From positions 1 to 9,386 of the forward strand of contig DDWC01000201.1 in the NCBI GenBank assembly GCA_002345475.1: a DNA stretch of 9,386 nt. Direction: 5' to 3'. The translations under genes and the position numbers were made by a program. The notes beneath the pieces were generated by a model. It did no database searches, was not told the DNA's origin, and saw only the letters and a program-made list of their open reading frames with translations. Positions 1 to 5,717 of the stretch are shown here, piece by piece (the first letter of the stretch is position 1; each line of letters starts with the position of its first letter). The stretch is from Firmicutes bacterium UBA2296. Lineage in GTDB: Bacteria; Bacillota; UBA994.

Positions 1-105
1 TCTCAGCGGCAATGTCACCAGCCACACCAAGGGATATAGCAAGAGGAATGCCAGCGCCAACGGCCAACTGAGAACAAACAATACTGCCCATATCAGACAA
101 CCCAT
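1..105 (-). CDS. Small hydrophobic membrane protein, 3' end outside window
   Basis: Thirty-five codons are open from an ATG at 105-103 to the window edge. The product begins MGCLIWAVLFVLSWPLALAF and continues almost entirely hydrophobic with several Leu, Val and Trp, so it is probably a membrane segment or an uncleaved signal anchor. A GGAGG at 119-115 lies 9 nt upstream of this ATG. Another in-frame ATG at 111-109 is too close to that site to be the better start. The gene begins 43 nt after the stop of the methyltransferase on the same strand, with no terminator hairpin between, so it is probably the next gene of that operon. I do not recognise the family. The good ribosome site and the uniformly hydrophobic reading frame support a real gene, but its length and C-terminus are unknown. 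Confidence 0.5.
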   Translation of the reverse strand, partial: MGCLIWAVLFVLSWPLALAFLLLYPLVWLVTLPLR

Positions 106-148
106 ATGCATCACCCTCCAACTTGTTTTCCTATTCTTTGCTCCTGCT

Positions 149-784
149 CTATACTCTCTGAAACACGGCCTTATCAAAGCTGTCGGTCTGCACCAGACGC
201 AGCGGGTAAAGACGCTCTATGACTTCAAGCGTCTTCTGACTGTAGAAGACAACGTGAGTCGCATCCCGGTGATACCACCAGCCCGGGAAGTCCCCAATGC
301 CTGGGTGAAAGCGGGTCATGACACAGATATAGCCTCCGGCAGCCAGATGTTTGATCAGGTTCGTCCATAATGCTCCGGGGTCGTAAGCATGTTCCAACAC
401 CTCGGTACAGGTTATCAGGTCGTAGGTCCCCGTGGGGGGTGTTGGCGAGAAGAAAGGGTCATAAACCTCAGCAGCAAATCCCGCCCGGCGTATCAACTCG
501 GCGAGGACCGGGCCGGGCCCGCAGCCATAGTCCAAAATCCGCATTCCCGGCCGCAGATACGGAGCAACCGTACCGTCGAGGAAAGCCTGCAGAAACTTGA
601 CATATCCCGGTTCTTCCATGCTGTTGTTGTGTTCTTCATAGCGCGCCTTCTCTCTCTCCGGCGTCAGACGCTGCCCAGGATCCAGAAAGATATAGTCACA
701 ACTCTCGCACCAGTAATACGTCAGTTGTTTGACTAAGTTTCCTGAAACACCTGGAGAATTACACAGCGGACAGGCCGAGCACAT
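149..784 (-). CDS. Class I SAM-dependent methyltransferase with N-terminal zinc-ribbon-like cysteines
   Basis: A protein of 211 aa. The N-terminus has C5-x2-C8 and C26-x2-C29, the pattern of a small zinc ribbon. The Rossmann methyltransferase core follows: motif I ILDYGCGPGP (83-92), an acidic strand-2 end at Asp109, and TEVLEH (127-132) as the typical motif of COG2227-like methylases. The C-terminal GWWYHRDATHVVFYS (168-182) resembles the D-x-T-H-V-x-F-y/f block of bacterial methyltransferases of this group. The acceptor substrate cannot be read from the sequence. The frame is open to 808, but ATG 784 is chosen because GGAGG at 798-794 sits 9 nt upstream. It overlaps the last 26 nt of the hydrolase gene, which suggests translational coupling. 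The zinc ribbon could contribute to substrate recognition or only to folding. Fold assignment is firm; function is open. Confidence 0.86.
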   Translation of the reverse strand: MCSACPLCNSPGVSGNLVKQLTYYWCESCDYIFLDPGQRLTPEREKARYEEHNNSMEEPGYVKFLQAFLDGTVAPYLRPGMRILDYGCGPGPVLAELIRRAGFAAEVYDPFFSPTPPTGTYDLITCTEVLEHAYDPGALWTNLIKHLAAGGYICVMTRFHPGIGDFPGWWYHRDATHVVFYSQKTLEVIERLYPLRLVQTDSFDKAVFQRV

Positions 785-1985
785 TTCGCATTGCCTCCAG
801 CAACACATTGGCCACCGCTTCTATGTCTTCAGGCCGGCTGTCTTCCAAGGGACTATGGCTGATGCCGCCGATGCTGGGCACAAACAACATGCCAATGGGC
901 ATAATTCGCGCCAGACTTTGCGCATCGTGACCGGCTCCGCTGGGTAACGCCAGGTGTGAATAACCCAGCTGGTCGGCCGCCTTGGTCAGCATGGCGCGGA
1001 AGGTCTCGTCTGTGGGGCTCGGTTGCGAGCTCTTAATGCGACGCACCGCAGATCTCATGCCGTCAGCAGAACAGATAGCAGACACCATGGATTCAGCCTG
1101 ATCGACCATCGTCTCAATCAGTTCCTCTGTTATATGGCGTATCTCAATGGACAGCTCAACCTCGCCGGGGATGACGTTGACCGCGCCAGGCAAAGGTTTC
1201 AGTACGCCTACAGTGGCCACACCCGGCATATGCTTGAGTCCCAGCTCTCGAGTTGCCAGGACTATTCTGGCGGCGGTGTGTAAGGCGTCATGCCTACGGT
1301 TCATTGGTGTGGTCCCAGCGTGATTAGCCTCACCCGAAATAGTTACTATCAATCGCGCGATACCCACTATGCCCTGGACTATGCCGACCTGAAACCCCTC
1401 CTCGATCAGGCGGGCACCCTGTTCAATGTGCACTTCGAAGTAGCCCCGATAATCGGTGTCCTTAAGCCTAGCTGTCCCAATATCTCCACGGGCAAAACCT
1501 TTCAGGGCATCCGCCAGTAATATACCGTCGCGATCTCGGGTGTTGTTAAGCTCGTCCTGTGTCACCTGTCCGGTGGCAATGCGTGAACCGAACAAACCTG
1601 TGTTAAAGCGGGCACCTTCTTCATCAGACCACACTACTAACTCAAGGGGCGACAGCAGTTCTTCTTTGTGAGGAGCAAGTTGTTCAGCCATTTCCAGAGC
1701 TAAAACAACGCCAAGGGCTCCGTCCAGCTTGCCACCATTTGGCACGGAATCCAGATGTGAGCCCGTCAATAGTGCCGGCCCGCTGCCAGCCTCAAGGCGG
1801 GCAAATATGTTACCCGCCCCGTCGGTCCGCACGCTAAGGCCCAGTTCCTCCGCGCAACGGATGAACCAGTCTCTGGCCTGACGGTCTTCTGGAGTAAAGC
1901 TGGGTCGGGTAACACCCTTGTCCGGGGTGGCATTAAACTGTGCCAGTTCTTCTAAGCGAGTCATTATGCGTTTGATATCAACCAT
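759..1985 (-). CDS. M20-family Zn-dependent amidohydrolase (N-carbamoyl-L-amino acid hydrolase / allantoate amidohydrolase type)
   Basis: A protein of 408 aa, the usual length for the HyuC/AllC/UAH group, which opens N-carbamoyl or ureido compounds to the amine or amino acid, CO2 and ammonia. The metal ligand set is complete: His77 in GSHLDS, Asp88 in KLDGALG, Glu122-Glu123 in SDEEGARF, His186 in HIEQG and His353 in GAGHDAQ. The lid/dimerisation domain carries GEANHAGTTPM (218-228). Asn270 and Arg283 are placed where this family holds the substrate carboxylate. Start ATG 1985 has AGGAGGGG at 1998-1991; the open frame extends 8 codons further without a better site. No signal peptide is visible, so it is probably cytosolic. 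Allantoate, N-carbamoyl amino acid and beta-ureidopropionate cannot be told apart, and no hydantoinase, allantoinase or transporter gene is visible nearby, so no symbol is given. Confidence 0.9.
   Translation of the reverse strand: MVDIKRIMTRLEELAQFNATPDKGVTRPSFTPEDRQARDWFIRCAEELGLSVRTDGAGNIFARLEAGSGPALLTGSHLDSVPNGGKLDGALGVVLALEMAEQLAPHKEELLSPLELVVWSDEEGARFNTGLFGSRIATGQVTQDELNNTRDRDGILLADALKGFARGDIGTARLKDTDYRGYFEVHIEQGARLIEEGFQVGIVQGIVGIARLIVTISGEANHAGTTPMNRRHDALHTAARIVLATRELGLKHMPGVATVGVLKPLPGAVNVIPGEVELSIEIRHITEELIETMVDQAESMVSAICSADGMRSAVRRIKSSQPSPTDETFRAMLTKAADQLGYSHLALPSGAGHDAQSLARIMPIGMLFVPSIGGISHSPLEDSRPEDIEAVANVLLEAMRNVLGLSAV
794..798 (-). promoter_or_regulatory. Ribosome binding site of the methyltransferase, inside the hydrolase gene
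   Basis: GGAGG on the minus strand, 9 nt before ATG 784. It lies within the last codons of the upstream hydrolase gene, decides the start of the methyltransferase, and argues against the longer reading that begins at 808. Confidence 0.65.
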
Positions 1986-1990
1986 GTGTA

Positions 1991-1998
1991 CCCCTCCT
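1991..1998 (-). promoter_or_regulatory. Ribosome binding site fixing the hydrolase start
   Basis: AGGAGGGG lies 5 nt upstream of ATG 1985 and selects it over the ATG codons at about 2009 and 2006, which lack such a site. No convincing separate promoter is visible between the rplY terminator and this site, so the source of transcription for this operon is unclear. Confidence 0.7.
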
Positions 1999-2031
1999 GA
2001 ATTCATCATGCTATTAGCGTAACCTCATGCC

Positions 2032-2101
2032 AAAAAAAGAGCAACCCTGCATCCAAATGCCCCCCGCCATAATGACAGGGGGCATTTGGATAGACGGTTG
2101 C
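2032..2101 (-). terminator. Rho-independent terminator of rplY
   Basis: A perfect 14-bp inverted repeat (2051-2064 with 2078-2091, arms ATCCAAATGCCCCC and its complement) encloses a 13-nt loop. Outer arms GCAACC (2041-2046) and GGTTGC (2096-2101) extend it across a 4-by-4 internal loop. Read on the minus strand the stem is followed by CTCTTTTTTT (through 2032), the expected U-run. It begins 11 nt after the rplY stop. The core is also a perfect inverted repeat when read on the plus strand, but there is no matching T-run on that side. Confidence 0.93.
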
Positions 2102-2112
2102 TTCCGGTATTC

Positions 2113-2742
2113 CTATTCCTCGGGTTTCTCTTCTTCGGCCACGGCGTCTTCGGCTGTTGCCTCGTCTGCCGCCTCCTGTGCTACGCGCGGCGGCATGACA
2201 TTCACGATCATCTCGTTCACATCAGTAACCAGCTCGCAGCCCTCCGGCAAGACAATGTCGGCAACAGTCACTGAGTCACCGATAACCATACCGCTGACAT
2301 CGACCGTGAAGTGCTCAGGAATGGCCCCGGGAGAACTCAGAACGATAATCTCCCTGATGGGTTGTGCTACAACACCACCATCGACGAGACGACGCTCGTC
2401 GCCAGTGATAAGGATAGGCACGCTGACCTCTATTTTGTCTGTAAGTGAAATCCTGACGAAGTCAACGTGGGTGAAGGCTCCGGCCTTAATCACGTCCCTC
2501 TCCAGGGACTTGATCATGGCAATCTCCTGTGCTCCTGTGTCAAGCTCCAGGTTTAGCAGGACATTTAGTCCCGCCGATGTATGAAGCGCCTTGCTAAGCT
2601 CGGTAGACTCCACCGACAGGGGCACTGCATGTCCCCCATGTCCATAAAGGACTCCGGGGACTCTCCCCGCCAGGCGCATTTGTCTCAGGTAGCCTTTACT
2701 ACTTAGCTCCCTGTTTTCGGCCTTAAGCAGAATTCTGTTCAT
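2113..2742 (-). CDS. rplY: 50S ribosomal protein L25 / general stress protein Ctc
   Basis: A protein of 209 aa of the long CTC-type L25 that binds 5S rRNA. The N-terminal 5S-binding domain shows LKAENRE, GRVPGVLYG, the block around SLERDVIKAGAFTHVDFVRI, then the C-terminal beta domain (VPILITGDERRLVDGGVV, REIIVLSSPGAIPEHFTVDV, LPEGCELVTDVNEMIVNV). An acidic, Ala/Glu-rich tail (about the last 20 residues) is typical of long L25 proteins. The gene stands alone between its own promoter and terminator. Start choice: ATG 2742 gives the usual N-terminus MNRILLKAENRE; an in-frame GTG at 2751 would add three residues and is possible, because the AAGGA site upstream is 12 nt from the ATG but only 3 nt from the GTG. 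In Bacillus the homologue ctc is stress-induced; no sigma-B-type promoter is evident here. Confidence 0.96.
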   Translation of the reverse strand: MNRILLKAENRELSSKGYLRQMRLAGRVPGVLYGHGGHAVPLSVESTELSKALHTSAGLNVLLNLELDTGAQEIAMIKSLERDVIKAGAFTHVDFVRISLTDKIEVSVPILITGDERRLVDGGVVAQPIREIIVLSSPGAIPEHFTVDVSGMVIGDSVTVADIVLPEGCELVTDVNEMIVNVMPPRVAQEAADEATAEDAVAEEEKPEE

Positions 2743-2779
2743 TGTTCTCACCGTTCCTTTCGACTCTTGGTACCAAAGT

Positions 2780-2808
2780 ATTATACCCTACAGAGAAGGC
2801 GCGGTCAA
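2780..2808 (-). promoter_or_regulatory. SigA-type promoter of rplY
   Basis: On the minus strand a -35 box TTGACC (2808-2803) is separated by exactly 17 nt from a perfect -10 box TATAAT (2785-2780). The -35 lies only about 12 nt after the stop of the upstream gene, and the start codon is about 38 nt downstream of the -10. This is the strongest promoter match in the window. Confidence 0.88.
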
Positions 2809-2820
2809 AGAGAATGCCAT

Positions 2821-3141
2821 TTATGCCCTTTTATTCTTGTATTTAAAAAATAACGTGACACCTAATGCCAGCAGGACTCCGGCCATGACCACTTTGCCCA
2901 AGGGGTGAGCCAAGTTAATACTTAGACCGAGACCAGACAGTTTCGGTACGTTGAGGCGCGGGTCGTCCGGATTGTAATAAAAGCCGAAACGCCAGAAGGA
3001 AGGATCTTTGGCCGGGTCGGCAGCGACAGTAGTTTCTGCAGCTTCAGCAGTAGCAACGTGCTGGACCGCCGAGGAAATGGGTGCAGATAGCGACAGTAAG
3101 ACCATCAAAAGTGCCACAAGAGCCAGAACCCGCTTTGTCAT
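2821..3141 (-). CDS. Small exported, membrane-anchored protein with DUF5808-like motif
   Basis: A protein of 106 aa. Residues 1-25 form a signal peptide or N-terminal helix (KR followed by Leu/Val/Ala-rich core and SAPISSA). A low-complexity Ala/Glu/Thr stretch follows to about 45. Residues 46-80 contain DPSFWRFGFYYNPDDPRLNV and then PKLSGLGLSINLAHP. This matches, from memory, the DUF5808 pattern W-x-lG-f-YyNpdDp-l-V-k-GlGw-lNfa-p, which is usually found in membrane proteins. Residues 83-99 form a transmembrane helix and the end is KYKNKRA, a positive-inside tail. The motif would therefore lie outside the cell, with the C-terminus in the cytoplasm. AGGAAGGA at 3158-3151 precedes ATG 3141 by 9 nt. 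No function is known to me. It is a single-gene unit between the DedA terminator and the rplY promoter, and lacks its own visible terminator, so some read-through into rplY is likely. Confidence 0.85.
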   Translation of the reverse strand: MTKRVLALVALLMVLLSLSAPISSAVQHVATAEAAETTVAADPAKDPSFWRFGFYYNPDDPRLNVPKLSGLGLSINLAHPLGKVVMAGVLLALGVTLFFKYKNKRA

Positions 3142-3167
3142 AGAAAACCATCCTTCCTGTCACTGCC

Positions 3168-3196
3168 ATTATAACTCTAGCGCATGTTACATTCGA
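3168..3196 (-). promoter_or_regulatory. Possible promoter of the DUF5808-like gene
   Basis: The minus strand has a perfect TATAAT (3173-3168) placed 26 nt upstream of the start codon. A 17-nt spacer leads to TCGAAT (3196-3191), a poor -35 with three matches. The location after the upstream terminator fits a promoter for the single gene. Confidence 0.5.
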
Positions 3197-3229
3197 TACC
3201 TGACGCCGATATGGCACTTCCGGGCATAC

Positions 3230-3258
3230 AAAAAGAGCGACCAGGTAGGCTGGTCACT
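3230..3258 (-). terminator. Rho-independent terminator after the DedA-family gene
   Basis: A 9-bp stem (AGTGACCAG at 3258-3250 with CTGGTCGCT at 3244-3236, one G-U pair) has a 5-nt loop and is followed on the minus strand by CTTTTT (to 3230). It begins 18 nt after the stop codon at 3277. Confidence 0.88.
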
Positions 3259-3276
3259 CCGTGAATATGATTGCTG

Positions 3277-3885
3277 TCAGGCGCGGCTTCTGCGCAGTCT
3301 GCCCCTCAGATAGTTGACGGCCAGCAAAGTCACCAGACCGAAAACTACCAGGTAGGCGTAGTTGGCCACAAAGCTAAGGGCTTTGGCGGTGTTGGCACCG
3401 AAAATGGTACCTGCATACGTACCCGCGATGGCCCAGGGAAGAATGCCCAGGTATGTGTAAAGGATGAATTTCAGCGTATGCATCTTGTTTATGCCCGCGA
3501 AGTAGGACACACAATTACCAATCCAGAAAGGGCGGCTCAGGGCGACTATCTTGTTGCCATGGCGAGCAAAGAGGTTATTAACAGCTATGGCCGGCTGGGG
3601 TAATTTATCCAGAATGTCACGCACAACGCGGTACCTTGTCAACCGAGTCAGGTTATAACCCAGGTAGTAAGGCATTATTGCTCCGAGAGTGTATGCGGTG
3701 GAAGCCAGAAGGACTACGGCCCAGAAGGACATCCGTCCCGCGGCAACTGCCGCTCCAGCCATGATGATAAAGATGAGGGATGGGAAAGGCAGGGACAGGC
3801 CCTCGGCCAAGGTGCCGAGTCCAACGATGAGATAACCCATTTGTGCGAAACGGAGATAAGCTGCGCCCATTAGTGCACCCTGCAT
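3277..3885 (-). CDS. DedA / VTT-domain (SNARE-associated Golgi type) membrane protein
   Basis: A protein of 202 aa with several hydrophobic segments (about 15-50, 54-77, 137-160 and 168-193). It has the DedA layout: an N-terminal re-entrant part with AEGLSLPFPS (27-36), a central amphipathic stretch, then FARHGNKIVALSRPFW followed by SYFAG and a Met, as in F-x-R-x-G...sR...AG. The C-terminus is very basic (RGRLRRSRA), expected in the cytoplasm. DedA proteins are linked to lipid flipping, including undecaprenyl phosphate and phosphatidylethanolamine recycling, and to membrane homeostasis. The acidic residue that often follows the P-x-P motif and the second Arg of the R-x-x-P-x-x-R motif are not obvious here. 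Start 3885 is preceded by AGGTGG at 4 nt; ATG 3870 (five residues shorter) with AGGG at 7 nt is a real alternative. Confidence 0.85.
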   Translation of the reverse strand: MQGALMGAAYLRFAQMGYLIVGLGTLAEGLSLPFPSLIFIIMAGAAVAAGRMSFWAVVLLASTAYTLGAIMPYYLGYNLTRLTRYRVVRDILDKLPQPAIAVNNLFARHGNKIVALSRPFWIGNCVSYFAGINKMHTLKFILYTYLGILPWAIAGTYAGTIFGANTAKALSFVANYAYLVVFGLVTLLAVNYLRGRLRRSRA

Positions 3886-4135
3886 CTGGCCACCTGCTTT
3901 ACTGGAGATAATATACCTGTCTCCTATGTTAGCACGGTGGATTTCATTGCGCTAGGCTTTTGGCCGAAAAATCTAATAATTTCGCCTAATTGGTTAGCCC
4001 TTGGTTATGTGGGTGTTAGCCGCCAGCCTCCAGCCAGATAAGGAACCGTTCCGTGCAGCGTCACACTCGCTGACGGCCGAAGGCAGATTACTCTCCCCCC
4101 TCCACTAAGCGCCAAGCGCTACGTCTCAATTCTCT
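3886..4135. other. Non-coding gap with short hairpins and repeats
   Basis: No credible gene is seen. On the minus strand, just after the amidohydrolase stop, there are small dyads AGCGC-TTG-GCGCT (near 4108-4120), CGTCA-N7-TGACG (4059-4075) and GGAAC-C-GTTCC (4042-4052), none followed by a T-run. Near 3992-4020 the words TTAGCC and TTGGTTA are repeated. At 3904-3924 arms GGAGA and TCTCC flank an AT-rich core containing TATATT (minus strand), a possible -10 for the DedA gene but with no good -35. The gap may hold an imperfect end of the ileS operon and the start of the next unit. Confidence 0.4.
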
Positions 4136-5704
4136 CTACACCCTATAACGCACAGTGCCTCCAACGACGGTGAGCACAGGACGAGCTGAATGTATTTCGT
4201 TTTCAGGTAGCGCAAATATGTCTTTGTCCAGGACCACCAGATCGCCAAACTTGCCCACTTCCAGTGATCCGAGGTCCGCTTCCTGTCCTCCGGCGTAGGC
4301 TGGACCGGAAGTGTAAGCCTTTACCGCTTCGGCCACCGAGATCTTCTCCTCTGGATAGAAGCCTCCCTCTGGTTGACCGTCAATCCGCTGGCGCGAAACG
4401 GCAGCATGGATGGCCAACACAGGATCCATTGTTTCGACGGGACAATCTGAGCCGAAGGCCAGACGTCCGCCGGAGCGCAGAACGCTGCCAAAGGCGTAGG
4501 CCAGTCGGCCTCTAGGACCCCAGTACTTGTCTACAAGATCCATGTCGCCCAGCAAATGCGTGGGCTGCATGGAAGCCGTTACTCCCAGCTCGGCAAACCG
4601 AATCACATCGGCATCCGTGAGTAACTGGGCATGTTCGATGCGGTGACGCAACTTCGGGTCGATGGCAGCGGCCGACTCCATGATGTCCAGCACCATGCGG
4701 TTAGCTTTGTCGCCGATGGCATGAACAGTGGCGCCGATGCCGTGAGCCGCAGCGCGGTGAACCAACTCGCGCAACCTCTCTTCGGGCATGGTCTGAATGC
4801 CCGTATCTTCCGACCCGCAGAAAGGCTCGTCCATCAATGCGGTCTGAACGCCCAGAGCGCCATCAATGAAGAGTTTCAGACCACCCATGCGCAGATAATC
4901 ACTGCCAAAACCGCTGTTGACGCCCAGAGCTACCGCAGCGTCAAAATTGCCTTCGGAATAATGCTGCAGAACGCGCAGAGTGAGTTCTCCGTCTCTGGCC
5001 AGTTCTGCCAGCAAGGAAAGCGACTCCGATCTTTCACAGTTGTGGATACCGGTCAGGCCGAAGGCATGGGCGCGTTGCATGGCCTTACGCAAAAGACGTT
5101 TCCCCGTCTCCCTGTCCAGCGGAGGAATCGCGGCATACATGAGACCCATGGCCTCCTCGCGGAAGAGCCCTGAGGGCTCTCCCTGGGCATCACGCTCGAT
5201 GCGCGAGCCCGGCGGTTCCGGAGTGTCGCGATCGACACCGGCCAGAGCCATGGCCATGCTATTGGCCCACACGGTGTGGCCGCACTTGCTGGTGACCACC
5301 ACAGGGTGGTCGGGGGCAATGGCGTCCAGGTCTCTCTTGTCCAGCTCCCGTTTAAGACCCCAGATGTTGTGGTCATAGCTGTCACCCACAACCCATTCTC
5401 CAGGTTTCCGCTCCCTTACAGCAGCAGACAGCATCGACAGAGCCTGCTCCAATGAAGCGACGCCGGCCAGGTCGACATTGGCCAGAGTGCGGGCGTACCA
5501 ATAGAAGTGGACGTGGGCATCGGTCAGCCCCGGCAATACCAGACGCCCGTCCAGATCGATAGTTTCTGCCCCCTCACGCTGTGGCGCCTCACCGTTGCCG
5601 ATCCAGTCTATTCTGCCGCGGGTAATCAGGAGAGATTCTGCCCAGGGCATGGCGTCGTTGGCGGTAAATATGCGCGCGTTGACTATTCGGAGATCACCGT
5701 TCAT
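4136..5704 (-). CDS. Metal-dependent amidohydrolase, YtcJ/AepA-like (amidohydrolase family 3)
   Basis: A protein of 522 aa, normal for the family. The N-terminal beta part (1-57) contains IVNARIFT and LDGRLVLPGLTDAHVHF, with the metal pair His64 and His66. The TIM-barrel continues with GGLKLFIDGALG (Lys277, where the bridging carboxylated lysine is expected), VHAIGDKA (His328), RIEHAQ (His358) and AFGSDCPVE (Asp420). The C-terminal TSGPAYAGGQE, DLGSLEVGKFGDLVVLD and VGGTVRYR close the beta-sandwich. All ligands are present, so it should be active, but substrates in this family are mostly unknown; hydrolysis of an amide, formamide or cyclic amide is the broad inference. No signal peptide is evident. 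A consensus AGGAGG (5716-5711) is 6 nt before ATG 5704, and only 13 nt separate the gene from the ileS stop. It therefore appears co-transcribed with ileS under the T-box, a pairing with no obvious metabolic logic. Confidence 0.92.
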   Translation of the reverse strand: MNGDLRIVNARIFTANDAMPWAESLLITRGRIDWIGNGEAPQREGAETIDLDGRLVLPGLTDAHVHFYWYARTLANVDLAGVASLEQALSMLSAAVRERKPGEWVVGDSYDHNIWGLKRELDKRDLDAIAPDHPVVVTSKCGHTVWANSMAMALAGVDRDTPEPPGSRIERDAQGEPSGLFREEAMGLMYAAIPPLDRETGKRLLRKAMQRAHAFGLTGIHNCERSESLSLLAELARDGELTLRVLQHYSEGNFDAAVALGVNSGFGSDYLRMGGLKLFIDGALGVQTALMDEPFCGSEDTGIQTMPEERLRELVHRAAAHGIGATVHAIGDKANRMVLDIMESAAAIDPKLRHRIEHAQLLTDADVIRFAELGVTASMQPTHLLGDMDLVDKYWGPRGRLAYAFGSVLRSGGRLAFGSDCPVETMDPVLAIHAAVSRQRIDGQPEGGFYPEEKISVAEAVKAYTSGPAYAGGQEADLGSLEVGKFGDLVVLDKDIFALPENEIHSARPVLTVVGGTVRYRV

Positions 5705-5717
5705 ATCGCACCTCCTG

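Noticed and set aside
2027..2584. Plus-strand open frame of 185 codons over rplY
   Set aside because: It is rich in Ser, Thr and Ile with no domain, starts in the terminator and is antisense to the well-identified L25 gene.
4631..5173. Plus-strand open frame of 180 codons within the amidohydrolase
   Set aside because: It is antisense to metal-ligand motifs of a complete gene and has no recognisable content.
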